64,000 nt of DNA. It comes from Paenibacillus puerhi (GTDB taxonomy: Bacteria > Bacillota > Bacilli > Paenibacillales > NBRC-103111). Position numbers and translations under genes: made by a program. The stretch lies in NCBI RefSeq assembly GCF_009846885.1, contig NZ_WUWM01000013.1, positions 62,001-126,000 on the forward strand, in the 5' to 3' direction. Each line of letters starts with the position of its first letter. Position 1 is the first letter of the stretch. Shown piece after piece: positions 53,404 to 62,868 of this stretch. The notes under the pieces are model-generated. The model did not search any database and was not told the DNA's origin. It worked only from the letters and a program-made list of their open reading frames with translations.

Positions 53404-55749
53404 TTGCCTTTTCCGATTCGACGTATCGTCGTATTTGCATTGCTGCTTCATCTCCTGGCGGGAAGCGGCCTACTGACGCCGCCGCCTGTCTCGGCATCCT
53501 CCGATCTTCCCCGCACCGTGCTGGTGGAAGACGACTTCTCCCAGGCACTGCCCGGAACGGGCGCGGCCGCATGGAACTATGACTTCGGGGCTCCGGCGAC
53601 TGGCACGGGCGGGGCGGTCATCGCTGCCATCCCTGAAGGGGCGGGCAACGCCATGCGGCTTTCGCTGCAGGATGGTACATCCAATAGCTTTTCCGCCTTG
53701 TCGAAAACGTTCGACAGCCAGACGGGTGCCGTCATCTTCGAGACTTCCTTCATGTCAGCCACAGGCACACAGCCTTACCTGAATCTGATCGGCCGAGACG
53801 CCACGAATTCCGCGGATTTGTTCGCCGCCCGGATCTCCTCAAGCAAGGGCAAGCTTGCTTTCTTTTCCACCAAGAACGGACCTGCCGAAAGCGCGGTCAT
53901 CTTCGCTCCCGGCATCTGGTACAACCTAAAGGTGGAAGCGAATGTCCAAACTCAGAAGGTATCCGTCTGGGTTGACGATGTGCTAGTTTTCTCCCGCATC
54001 GGCATCGCCGACAGTGTCAGAAGCATCTATAAGCTTCAATGGACGACTACACCCAACAACGGCGAGGTGTACATCCGGCATGTACGCGTGAAGGCAACGC
54101 CACCGACGACGGAGCCTCCTGCTCCGACCGGCTTGTATTACATCCCCCGCAATGAAGAGATCGCGATATTCTGGGATGCCGGCGTCACCCATGCCACGCA
54201 GCATAATATCAAAATCAAGGAAAACCCGGATGATCCATGGACGGTGTTCGTCTATAACAAAACCAATTTCCTTCCTACGGAACGGACCTCCGTCAAAAAA
54301 GTAAATGGAGCGAATATTGTCAACGGCACATCCTATTTTGTCGGAGTCAGCAACGTCTTGAAGGACCTGGACGGCAAGCTGTACGAGGGACCGACCACGG
54401 TGATCGAAGCGACGCCGAATGACGTCATATCGGTTCCTTCCGCAGCTACCAGCATCATAAGCGGATTGCAGGTGTATGATGCCTACTATGGATCGAAGTG
54501 GGCGGTTAAGGCTGGATTAAAGCTGCAAGAAGCGCCATTTAGCGAAAGGGAATACCGGGTAACGGCCCTCCCCGCACGCTTTGAGCGGATGGAGTGGATT
54601 CAGCCAAACGGAAATTCGCAAAGGTATGCAGAAAAGCCTCAGCTGGCTGTGTTCACCGCACGGGATGCGGCTGACGTCTATGTCGCTATGGATGCCAGAG
54701 CAACTGTACCGGCATGGCTGGAGCCCGAGTCGGGGTGGGCTCCCACAGGCGAGACGATCCAAGTAGCCGACGCGACGTATCCTTATACCATGCGCGTGTA
54801 CAGGAAAGAGGTTGCGGCCAACTCGGCGGTAACGCTCGGGTTAAACACCACGGCCGAGGTGACGGAAGGCCGCAATATCGGATATTTTGTACTCGCAGAG
54901 CGAAAGTCCACAGGGCTGCAGCTGGATGCGCTCCCTCAATGGACGAGCCGCTCTCAACTATCCGTTAGCGGAACGGTCTACGAAAGTCCGGTTACACTCA
55001 CCGTTACGAACAACGGGCAGCCGGTGTTCGGCGGATTGGTAGAGGATAAGCAGTTTCAGCTCGAAGTTCCGCTTGCTGTAGGAAAGAATACGCTCGTGTT
55101 ATCTGCGAGCCGGCCGGGAACCACGCTTACCGATCAGGTGACTTCGGTCGTCTACTACGATCCGGAGGCGCCGCAGCTCATGCTGGTTACGCCGCCAAGC
55201 GAGGTGAAATCTCCGGGTTACTCGCTGCAAGGTACTGTAGATGAGACATCGGTCATCAGCGTAACGAATAATGGCAGCCTCATTATCGACAAGGCTCCCG
55301 TATCGCCAGGCGTTTCATTCGACCTTCCGCTTACACTCGACGACGGGAGCAATCGCGTGGTGGTGACGGCGTCCGATCTTGCAGGCAATGAAACTATTCG
55401 TGAATTGGCGATCCATTATACATTTTGGGCCGGTGCGCCGGAGTTCTATGATATGAACGGCAGCAGGCTGCAGACGCTGGTACCGTCCACGCCGATCGTT
55501 GCTGCCAAGCAGATTACGAATACGACCTCGCAAGCGAAGCAAATCGCGCTTTTCGTCGCCCTGTACGATAGCAAGCAAAGGATGATAGATGTTTCAAACC
55601 TTGCCGCTACGTTCGCTCCGGGGGAAACGAAGACGCTTCGAACCGGCTTTGTCCTTCCTGAACGGGTAAACGGTTATAAACTGAAGGCCTATGTATGGGA
55701 TGGCTTGAACAGCATGAAACCATTGTCGGAGGAGTCGGTGCTGCCATGA
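53404..55749 (+). CDS. Secreted multidomain beta-sandwich protein, pectinase accessory
   Basis: 781 residues from TTG 53404, eight bases after GGAGGTG; an earlier in-frame TTG at 53305 would place 33 atypical residues before the signal peptide. The signal is RRIVVFALLLHLLAGSGLL with cleavage near VSASSD. Then come a concanavalin/LamG-like domain (about 30-235), an FnIII-like domain (PAPTGLYYIPRNEEIAIFWD), beta domains, two repeats of a module with LTVTNNGQPVFGG / ISVTNNGSLIIDK, and a C-terminal domain ending in YKLKAYVWDGLNSMKPL. The last modules are shared with the pectinase that follows. I see no catalytic motif; it probably binds polysaccharide or the wall. The stop overlaps an upstream ATG of the next gene. 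Confidence 0.72.
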   Translation: MPFPIRRIVVFALLLHLLAGSGLLTPPPVSASSDLPRTVLVEDDFSQALPGTGAAAWNYDFGAPATGTGGAVIAAIPEGAGNAMRLSLQDGTSNSFSALSKTFDSQTGAVIFETSFMSATGTQPYLNLIGRDATNSADLFAARISSSKGKLAFFSTKNGPAESAVIFAPGIWYNLKVEANVQTQKVSVWVDDVLVFSRIGIADSVRSIYKLQWTTTPNNGEVYIRHVRVKATPPTTEPPAPTGLYYIPRNEEIAIFWDAGVTHATQHNIKIKENPDDPWTVFVYNKTNFLPTERTSVKKVNGANIVNGTSYFVGVSNVLKDLDGKLYEGPTTVIEATPNDVISVPSAATSIISGLQVYDAYYGSKWAVKAGLKLQEAPFSEREYRVTALPARFERMEWIQPNGNSQRYAEKPQLAVFTARDAADVYVAMDARATVPAWLEPESGWAPTGETIQVADATYPYTMRVYRKEVAANSAVTLGLNTTAEVTEGRNIGYFVLAERKSTGLQLDALPQWTSRSQLSVSGTVYESPVTLTVTNNGQPVFGGLVEDKQFQLEVPLAVGKNTLVLSASRPGTTLTDQVTSVVYYDPEAPQLMLVTPPSEVKSPGYSLQGTVDETSVISVTNNGSLIIDKAPVSPGVSFDLPLTLDDGSNRVVVTASDLAGNETIRELAIHYTFWAGAPEFYDMNGSRLQTLVPSTPIVAAKQITNTTSQAKQIALFVALYDSKQRMIDVSNLAATFAPGETKTLRTGFVLPERVNGYKLKAYVWDGLNSMKPLSEESVLP

Positions 55750-55778
55750 AACCGAGATACGAGAAGGGAGGCGGGAAG

Positions 55779-58700
55779 ATGAAGAAATGGTTTCTTATCG
55801 GAATCAGCCTGTTGGTGGGCTTGCAGGCGGCTCCGGTGATGACGCACGCCGCAGACACTGCCGGAGCTTCAGCGGTTATACAGGCGCTGCCGCAGACACT
55901 GGCGCATCCGTCCGGACTGAAGGCGGCGCCGGGGGACGGCAAGGTAGCCTTGTCCTGGGAGCCGGTGGAAGGCGCTGCCGCCTACAGCGTCAAGCGGAGC
56001 GAGATTCATGGAGGCCCTTATGTCTCCATAGCGGACGGGATTAACGTTCCGTCTTACGAGGATGCGACGGCAGTCAATGGTACTGCTTATTATTATACGG
56101 TCACTGCAGCCGGGATCGCGGGCGCCGGCGAAAGTATGATATCCCGTGAGGCCAAAGCGGTACCCTACGCGGCAGCTTCCGGCGTGCCAGCTAAGCCGAC
56201 CGGCTATGCAGCGGCAGCGGGAGAAGGCAGCGTAACGTTGACCTGGGATCCGGTGCCGGGTGCGGCTGCCTACAGCGTAGGACGCAGTACGGAGAGCGGC
56301 GGGCCTTATACGACGATAGCGAGCGGCCTAGAGACGACTGTCTATGAGGATCTGTCGATGACCAACTCGATGAGCTATTATTATGTCGTGCAAGCGGAAA
56401 ATTCCAGTGGAGCCGGGCCGCAAACGGATGAAATACACGTCGTGCCGGCTCGACCGATCATCGTCGCTCAAGATGGCATCGGCGATTATACGACGATTCA
56501 GGAAGCGGTGAATGCGATCCCTGCCGGGTCGTCCGGTCGGACGGTCATCTATATCGGACCGGGGATTTATCGGGAGCGCGTCACTGTATCGGCTCCCCGG
56601 GTCAGCCTGGTAGGGGCTGGCCGGGATCAAACGAAGATCGTCTTCAATCTGTCAGCGGCCACTTCTCCGGGCTCTGCGCTGAACGGCGCCACGCTTACGG
56701 TTACCGGGAATCAGTTCACCGCATCCAATCTAACGGTGGAGAACGACGCCCCGATCGCCGAAGGCCAAGCGGTTGCCGTGATGATCAACGCGGATCAGTC
56801 GGTGTTCGAGAATGTGATGCTGCTCGGCTACCAGGATACGCTCTATACCGGCATTCCCGCCGCAAGCCCGCGGATCGGCAGACATTATTTCCGCAACAGC
56901 GTTATCCAGGGCCGGACCGACTTCATCTATGGACCCGCAACTGCAGCGGTATTCGATCATGTGGATGCTATCAGCATCAATGAGCCGGGTGCGGGCAGCG
57001 GCGGTTATGTGACGGCGGCCGCTACGAAGCAGCCTTCGGACCCGGGACTTGTCTTTCTGCATTCCCGGCTGTTGAAGGATGGATCGACTGCCGGGCTTCA
57101 TTATCTGGGCCGCCCTTGGCAGGATTATCCGACTGTCCGATTCGTCGATACGTGGATGGACGATCATATTCATCCCGAAGGCTGGACGACGATGCAGGTG
57201 GAGCCCTCCTACTTCGGCGAGTATCGCAGCACCGGACCTGGAGCAAGCCCTGGCACGCGTGTCCTGTCCACATCGATGTCGGCCGAGGAGGCCAGCGCTT
57301 TGACGCTGCCTCGTCTCTTCAGCGGCTGGGACCCGTCGAAACGGATGATTCTGCCCAAGGGGATGCCGCAGGTTACGGCGATCAAGGCTCCGGCGCAGCC
57401 CGACGGGCAGGGGGAGGCTTACACGAAGCCGGTCGTCGTTTCGTTCGACATCTCGCATAATGAATATGGCGCTTATCGGACGGAATATCGGGTGAACGGC
57501 GGAGACTGGACCCCGTATACGATGGAATTTGAAATAAGCGCAGAAGGCTTAAACGAGGTGGAGTACCGGCTGCTGGACGATACGGGAATCGCTGGCACGA
57601 CTCGGAAGCTGTCCATCCGGATCGATCCGAATGCCGTCCTGCGCGTCCCAGCATTCCCGGGAGCCGAAGGGGGCGCGATGTATGCGACCGGCGGACGCGG
57701 CCAGTCGGTCTACGAGGTGACGACGCTGGAGGACTATGATCCGACGAAGTCGGAGCCTGCCATCCCGGGTTCGCTGCGGGATGCGGTCAGCCAGGATAAT
57801 CGTACGATCGTGTTCCGGGTGTCCGGCACGATCCATCTGAAGCACGAGCTGAAAATGTCTCATAACAACTTGACGCTGGCCGGTCAGACGGCCCCGGGGG
57901 ACGGAATCGCGATAAGCGGCTACCCCGTGACCATCGGTGGCGATAATCTGATCGTGCGCTATCTGCGCTTCCGGGCAGGGATCAGCCAGCTCGGCGATTC
58001 GGCCAATGTTGGCGGCAATAACATCATCATCGATCACTGCTCGTTCAGCTGGAGCTCGGACGAAACCTTTTCGTTGAAGGAGCACCGCAACATTACCGTA
58101 CAGTGGAGCCTGGTCAGCAACAGCTTGAATCAATCCATCCATGGAAAAGGCTCCCACGGCTACGGCGGCATATGGGGCGGGACGAATGTCACGTATCATC
58201 ACAATCTGATCGTCAACCATTCGAACCGGAACCCGCGGTTTGACCGGCAGGTCGATCCTGATGAATATCCGACGAAGATCGACTACCGCAATAATGTCGT
58301 CTACAACTGGGGCTTTAATTCGGCTTACGGCGGCGAACAGGCCACGAGCATCAATATGATCAACAATTATTACAAGCCTGGCCCCAGCACCTTTGACGGG
58401 GTCAAAAAGCGTCTCGTCAACCCGAGCAGCCAAATGGCCGGCTCCTGGTATATCGACGGCAATGTCATCGAAGGCTTCCCCGAGCATTCGGCGGATAACT
58501 GGATGGACTCGGTACATCCGGATTTCGGGATGGATTCCTTGACGCGCCTGCTTAAGCCGGCGGTCGTGCCGGGTGCTGATGATCCGATCGGCGGGCCGGT
58601 AGCCACGCAGTCAGCCGAGGAGGCGTATGCGTCGGTCCTGCAGCAGGTAGGAGCCATTCTGCCCAAGCGGGATTCCTTGGATGCTCGCATCGTGTCCGAT

Positions 58701-60686
58701 GTCAGGAACGGCACGGGCAAAATCGTCAACACGATAGCCAGCGACGGAGGCTTGCCGGTCCTGAACAGCGTGAGCGCTCCGCAGGACAGCGATCATGACG
58801 GAATGCCCGATGAATGGGAAGTCGCACGTGGACTTAATCCGCACGATCCCGCTGACGGCAACGCCGATCAGACGGGTGACGGCTTCACCAACCTGGAAAA
58901 ATACATGAACAGCTTGGGAACGACCGGATCTCAGAATCCTCATGTGAGGCTGGAGAACGTGACCATGCACCAGATGTTCACTGAGGGCGAGGATATCGTC
59001 CTGTCCGCAGAGGCTTCGGATAGCGACGGAACGGTGGCTAAAGTCGAGTTTTACGATGGGGACATCTTCTTGGGAGAAGCTGCCGAAGCGCCCTTCCAGC
59101 TAACGTGGCGGAATGCGGCGGAGGGCCAGCATATGGCCTACGCCAAAGCGATAGACGATACGGGGACCATGACCTTATCGTCGGGGATTATCCTTCATGT
59201 GAACCGACCTGCTTCCACCGGCTCTTGGCAATCCCAGGATATCGGCGAGGTGCCGATCCCGGGGACGGCCAGTCTGACAGGGACAGAGCTTAAGGTCAAG
59301 GGTTCGGGACAGATCGATGCGCGTAATCGCGACAGCTTTCAATATACGTACCAACAGGTACAGGGGGACTTTGAGCTGATCGCGAACGTGTCATTCGCCT
59401 CCGAGATCGATAATCAGGTCAAAGCCGGCCTGATGGTACGGGAAAGCTTGCAGCCCGATTCTCCTTCCACGATGCTCGCCCTTAGCATGGATCCTGCTTA
59501 CGAAGGCAAATACGCCTTATGGCTGCATCGCCCTGCGAGAGGCGGAGCCTCGGTGAAAGAACGAATCGATGGCGCGCGTATCAGCGCCCCCTATTGGTTC
59601 AAGCTGGCAAGGGAAGGGAATGTGCTAGCCGGATATGTGTCTCAAGACGGGAGCAGCTGGGGCCGCATCGGCTCAGCGGAAGTTTCTTGGCCGGAGCAGG
59701 TCTACCTGGGGTTTGCGGTAGATGCCGCGAAGTCAACGAGCAACTCCGATTATCTGACGGCGGCTTCCTTCACCGGCGTTGCGTTTAACCGCGCTCCAGC
59801 GTTTACGGTCGATAATCCGGCTGTCGAACAGGTCGAGATTCCGGTATATACGGTGACCGGCACGATGACCGACAGCGGCAGGCTGACCGTGACGAATAAC
59901 GGCCAACCGGCCGCAGGTCCCCTGGACCTGCTTGCGGGAGATCGATTCGCGGAGCAAATCGCGCTGACCGAAGGAATGAATACCATTCAAATATCGGCAT
60001 ACGACCCTGAGGCACCGGGCGGATTGGTGCAGACTCGCACGCTTACGGTCACTTACATCAAACGCGCCCCCGTCATCACGCTGACGGAAGCGCTGCCTGA
60101 GATCGTGAGCTCGCCTTCCTATACGCTGCGTGCGAGCGTTGATAAGTCAACCGCCGTGACGGTGACTCTGAATGGAACCCTGCTGATGGAGGCAGTCCCG
60201 CAGACGGCGGGAGCGGCATTCCATGTGCCGCTGAGCTTGAAGGAAGGCATCAACGAACTTAGTCTGACGGCCGTGGATCAGTATGGAATTGCCACAACCG
60301 ACCTGTATTCGCTGATTTACCGCAAGGACTGGGGACAAGGCTTGTTCACGGTATCCGGCGTAGCATTCACCGATCTGGACGGCAGGCCGCTGAGCGGCTT
60401 GAAGCGCGGGCAGGATACGTACGTCAGCGCCAACTTCCACAATAATTCCGCAGTTGGGCAGAATGGAGTACTCGTCCTGGGGCTCTACGACCGGAGAGAC
60501 CGGCTGGTCCGCTATGCGATGATGGAGCAAACGGTCCCGGCGGGCTCGGATCGCACCTTCCAGGCGCTGATGAATGTGCCGAAGGAAGGAAACGGCTACC
60601 GGTTGAAAGCGCTCGTGTGGGAGGACTTCATAACTCGGAAGCAAGTCTCGAATGACCTTGTGGTACAGGAGGAGGATCGCCATTGA
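55779..60686 (+). CDS. Secreted pectin methylesterase (CE8) - pectate lyase (PL1) fusion
   Basis: 1635 residues. ATG 55779 follows AAGGGAGGCGGG and starts a clear signal peptide (KKWFLIGISLLVGLQAAPVMTHAA). Order: two FnIII domains (about 45-225), CE8 methylesterase with GYQDTLY (D353), RTDFIYG (D381) and LGRPW (R445), an Ig-like spacer, PL1-type lyase from FPGAEGG (626) with IDHCSFSWSSDE (D752) and the catalytic Arg in NRNPRF (R820), a calcium-type DSDHDGMPDEWE segment (about 1004), an Ig domain, a concanavalin-like domain and the C-terminal module shared with the protein upstream. It would remove methyl groups from homogalacturonan and then cut it by beta-elimination outside the cell. The two activities in one chain follow their reaction order. 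Confidence 0.93.
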   Translation: MKKWFLIGISLLVGLQAAPVMTHAADTAGASAVIQALPQTLAHPSGLKAAPGDGKVALSWEPVEGAAAYSVKRSEIHGGPYVSIADGINVPSYEDATAVNGTAYYYTVTAAGIAGAGESMISREAKAVPYAAASGVPAKPTGYAAAAGEGSVTLTWDPVPGAAAYSVGRSTESGGPYTTIASGLETTVYEDLSMTNSMSYYYVVQAENSSGAGPQTDEIHVVPARPIIVAQDGIGDYTTIQEAVNAIPAGSSGRTVIYIGPGIYRERVTVSAPRVSLVGAGRDQTKIVFNLSAATSPGSALNGATLTVTGNQFTASNLTVENDAPIAEGQAVAVMINADQSVFENVMLLGYQDTLYTGIPAASPRIGRHYFRNSVIQGRTDFIYGPATAAVFDHVDAISINEPGAGSGGYVTAAATKQPSDPGLVFLHSRLLKDGSTAGLHYLGRPWQDYPTVRFVDTWMDDHIHPEGWTTMQVEPSYFGEYRSTGPGASPGTRVLSTSMSAEEASALTLPRLFSGWDPSKRMILPKGMPQVTAIKAPAQPDGQGEAYTKPVVVSFDISHNEYGAYRTEYRVNGGDWTPYTMEFEISAEGLNEVEYRLLDDTGIAGTTRKLSIRIDPNAVLRVPAFPGAEGGAMYATGGRGQSVYEVTTLEDYDPTKSEPAIPGSLRDAVSQDNRTIVFRVSGTIHLKHELKMSHNNLTLAGQTAPGDGIAISGYPVTIGGDNLIVRYLRFRAGISQLGDSANVGGNNIIIDHCSFSWSSDETFSLKEHRNITVQWSLVSNSLNQSIHGKGSHGYGGIWGGTNVTYHHNLIVNHSNRNPRFDRQVDPDEYPTKIDYRNNVVYNWGFNSAYGGEQATSINMINNYYKPGPSTFDGVKKRLVNPSSQMAGSWYIDGNVIEGFPEHSADNWMDSVHPDFGMDSLTRLLKPAVVPGADDPIGGPVATQSAEEAYASVLQQVGAILPKRDSLDARIVSDVRNGTGKIVNTIASDGGLPVLNSVSAPQDSDHDGMPDEWEVARGLNPHDPADGNADQTGDGFTNLEKYMNSLGTTGSQNPHVRLENVTMHQMFTEGEDIVLSAEASDSDGTVAKVEFYDGDIFLGEAAEAPFQLTWRNAAEGQHMAYAKAIDDTGTMTLSSGIILHVNRPASTGSWQSQDIGEVPIPGTASLTGTELKVKGSGQIDARNRDSFQYTYQQVQGDFELIANVSFASEIDNQVKAGLMVRESLQPDSPSTMLALSMDPAYEGKYALWLHRPARGGASVKERIDGARISAPYWFKLAREGNVLAGYVSQDGSSWGRIGSAEVSWPEQVYLGFAVDAAKSTSNSDYLTAASFTGVAFNRAPAFTVDNPAVEQVEIPVYTVTGTMTDSGRLTVTNNGQPAAGPLDLLAGDRFAEQIALTEGMNTIQISAYDPEAPGGLVQTRTLTVTYIKRAPVITLTEALPEIVSSPSYTLRASVDKSTAVTVTLNGTLLMEAVPQTAGAAFHVPLSLKEGINELSLTAVDQYGIATTDLYSLIYRKDWGQGLFTVSGVAFTDLDGRPLSGLKRGQDTYVSANFHNNSAVGQNGVLVLGLYDRRDRLVRYAMMEQTVPAGSDRTFQALMNVPKEGNGYRLKALVWEDFITRKQVSNDLVVQEEDRH

Positions 60687-62038
60687 ACAGATGGATATTA
60701 GCCCTGCTGGTGCTGCTGGCCGGCGTCCTTGGAAGTTTTAAGACAGCAGCGGCGGCGCAGCCGGTCGTTACGGCCGGCTTCGACAAGAAGACGCAGACGG
60801 TTACGATCGAGGGGACCCACGGCGACGCGGCCGGTTTGATCGTGACCGTCCAGGTCCGTACCCCAGCCAATCAGCTTGATTATGCGGATCAAGGGGTGAC
60901 CGGGGACGGGGGGGCCTTCCGCTTCGCCTACAAGATCGGCGATGCCGCTCCGGGCGCTTACCGCGTGATATCGGGCGGCGAGCGGGCGGATGCGACAGCC
61001 TCCGCTTCGTTCCAGATCGGACCGGTAACGCCAGAGCTTTCATTAATTACAGCACCCCAGGAGCCCGATGGCTTGAATGGGTGGTATGTAACTCCGCCTC
61101 TGGTCGAGATCCGATCCTCGGTCGGCCTGCCGCCCGGGACGACTGTTGAATACCGGATGAACAAGAAGAACTGGAAAGGTTATGCGAAGCCGATTGTCAT
61201 CGAGACGGACGGCGAGCATCTGATCGAGTATCGCTTGAGCGAACGCGGATCAAAGGAAGGGCCGGTTCAAAGCGCAACGATAAAGCTGGACACGAAGGCG
61301 CCGTTGACGACAGCGAAGGTCAGCTACGGAGAGGGCGGCAGCCACAGCAGTCCATCAGCTCCAGTCGTGAGGCTGACGGCTGCGGATAACGTGTCGGTCA
61401 CGCAAACCGTATACCGCCTAAACGGCGGAGCATGGAGCGAATATGGGCAGCCGGTCACGATATCCGAGCAGGGCTCCCATACCTTCGAGTATAAGAGCTA
61501 CGATCAGGCAGGCAACGAAGAGCCTGTCAAGACGGTACAGGTTCATCATGCGCCCGGAGCGCCTATGCTGCATGTCGGCGTAGATAAACCGGTCCTGCAG
61601 CGCGCCGACAACAAGCTGGTCACGGTCACGGCATCCGTTTACGCCGGGGAGGGCTCCCGTTTCAAATCCATCGTCTTGACGTCTATCACGGCGAACGAAC
61701 CGGTTCGTCCCGGGGATATTCAAGGAGCGCGTTACGGTACGCTCGATACCTCCTTCAAGCTGCGTGCGAAGGCGGATGCCAACGGAAGCGGACGATTATA
61801 TGTGATTACGTACACGGCAACCGATTATGCGGGACGAAAGTCAACCGCCTCGGCGACGGTGGAGGTTCCTGTTCACCGATCAGGCGCTCGATCTGAATCT
61901 GCAGATGGGCTACAGCCTGAGGACACGCTGCACCTGAACCTGGAGGATGACTTTGATGACTCTGAGGAATTTATGGACTTTAATGACTTCGAGAGCTTTG
62001 AGGATTTTGAAGAAATGGAAGAATACGAGGTAAAATAG
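60683..62038 (+). CDS. Secreted Ig-like/OmpL47-type repeat protein with acidic tail
   Basis: 451 residues. TTG 60683 overlaps the previous stop and follows GGAGGAGG. The signal peptide ends near KTAAAAQP. Repeated Ig-like domains of the OmpL47 type are seen (TTVEYRMNKKNWKGYAKPIV; QTVYRLNGGAWSEYGQPVTI; GSHTFEYKSYDQAGNEEPVK). The last 30 residues are almost all Asp, Glu, Phe and Met (DDFDDSEEFMDFNDF onward). No enzyme motif is present. It is translationally coupled to the pectinase gene, so it is probably an accessory that binds substrate, wall or calcium. Confidence 0.78.
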   Translation: MNRWILALLVLLAGVLGSFKTAAAAQPVVTAGFDKKTQTVTIEGTHGDAAGLIVTVQVRTPANQLDYADQGVTGDGGAFRFAYKIGDAAPGAYRVISGGERADATASASFQIGPVTPELSLITAPQEPDGLNGWYVTPPLVEIRSSVGLPPGTTVEYRMNKKNWKGYAKPIVIETDGEHLIEYRLSERGSKEGPVQSATIKLDTKAPLTTAKVSYGEGGSHSSPSAPVVRLTAADNVSVTQTVYRLNGGAWSEYGQPVTISEQGSHTFEYKSYDQAGNEEPVKTVQVHHAPGAPMLHVGVDKPVLQRADNKLVTVTASVYAGEGSRFKSIVLTSITANEPVRPGDIQGARYGTLDTSFKLRAKADANGSGRLYVITYTATDYAGRKSTASATVEVPVHRSGARSESADGLQPEDTLHLNLEDDFDDSEEFMDFNDFESFEDFEEMEEYEVK

Positions 62039-62119
62039 TAAGATAGCGTGAATAGGTTGGTCCGGGGAAGAACAGCTTAGGTGAGGAGGACAGCGACCAT
62101 TTCAAGCAGTTGACGAAGG

Positions 62120-62173
62120 AAAGCGCCGCAAAGTGTTGGCTGACAATGGCCGATACTTTGGAGGCGCTTTTTT
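62120..62173 (+). terminator. Terminator closing the pectinase operon
   Basis: AAAGCGCC pairs with GGCGCTTT, and an inner CAAAGT pairs with ACTTTG, followed by TTT. The 240-base gap it lies in holds no gene. Confidence 0.75.
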
Positions 62174-62200
62174 CATGAAGCTGATTTCCCTCGTTATGGA

Positions 62201-62230
62201 TTGCAAGCACTTTAAAAAGGGTATGATTAT
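62201..62230 (+). promoter_or_regulatory. Possible promoter of the RNA cyclic phosphodiesterase gene
   Basis: TTGCAA (62201) and GATTAT (62225, spacing 18) or TATGAT (62222, spacing 15) are the best boxes before the gene and come after the terminator. Neither spacing nor sequence is ideal. Confidence 0.35.
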
Positions 62231-62265
62231 GGGGTAGAGATGCGAATAAAAGGAGAGAAGCCAAG

Positions 62266-62808
62266 ATGCGTGTTTTCACAGCCGTACCGCTACCAGAGCC
62301 TATAGCAAAGGAATTAGAGAGCTGGGTGGAGGCTCACCGGGAACGTTTGCCCTTCCGTAAATGGACCCATCCCCATGATTACCATATCACCCTTCAATTT
62401 CTAGGGGAGGCTTCGATGTCCAAGGTCGAAGCGCTTCAGGCTGACCTGAAGCGGATCAGGCAGGAGCCCATCGCTTTGTCCTTAAGCCGCATCGGCACCT
62501 TCGGTCCGCCCAAAGCTCCTCGCATCCTCTGGTCCTCCGTCACCGGGGAACTTACGGGTTTGCAAGCGCTGCACGCGGCTGTCGCCCAAGCTACGCAGGG
62601 ACATGGATTCGAACTGGAGGAACGGGCATATGCACCTCATATTACGCTTGCCCGAAATTTTGTAGGAGCTTCTCCCCTGCGTCTTGACAGCCTGGAACAA
62701 ATTCCAGCCGTCGCATGGAAAGCGGATTCCTTCGTGCTGATGCAGACTCATATGGGCGCATCGCCCATGTACGAGAGAATAGGAGAATATCCGCTGATCG
62801 GCATATAA
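62266..62808 (+). CDS. thpR: RNA 2',3'-cyclic phosphodiesterase
   Basis: 180 residues, the normal length of the 2H phosphoesterase (LigT/ThpR) family. Both HxT motifs are present: HITLQFLG near residue 41 and HITLARNF near residue 126, and the N-terminus RVFTAVPLPEPIAKEL is typical. The enzyme hydrolyses 2',3'-cyclic phosphate ends of RNA in the cytoplasm. ATG 62266 follows AAAAGGAGAG. It is unrelated in function to the carbohydrate region and marks its right border. Confidence 0.93.
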   Translation: MRVFTAVPLPEPIAKELESWVEAHRERLPFRKWTHPHDYHITLQFLGEASMSKVEALQADLKRIRQEPIALSLSRIGTFGPPKAPRILWSSVTGELTGLQALHAAVAQATQGHGFELEERAYAPHITLARNFVGASPLRLDSLEQIPAVAWKADSFVLMQTHMGASPMYERIGEYPLIGI

Positions 62809-62822
62809 GCTAATTGAGCGAG

Positions 62823-62868
62823 CGGGAGAGGGTGACCTTTATTTACGTTGCACCTCTCACCCGTTTTT
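62823..62868. terminator. Probable terminator between convergent genes
   Basis: CGGGAGAGGGTG and CACCTCTCACCCG pair with one mismatch and a bulge around a 17-base loop, followed on the plus strand by five T. The right arm lies inside the 3' end of the LysE gene. Confidence 0.5.
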
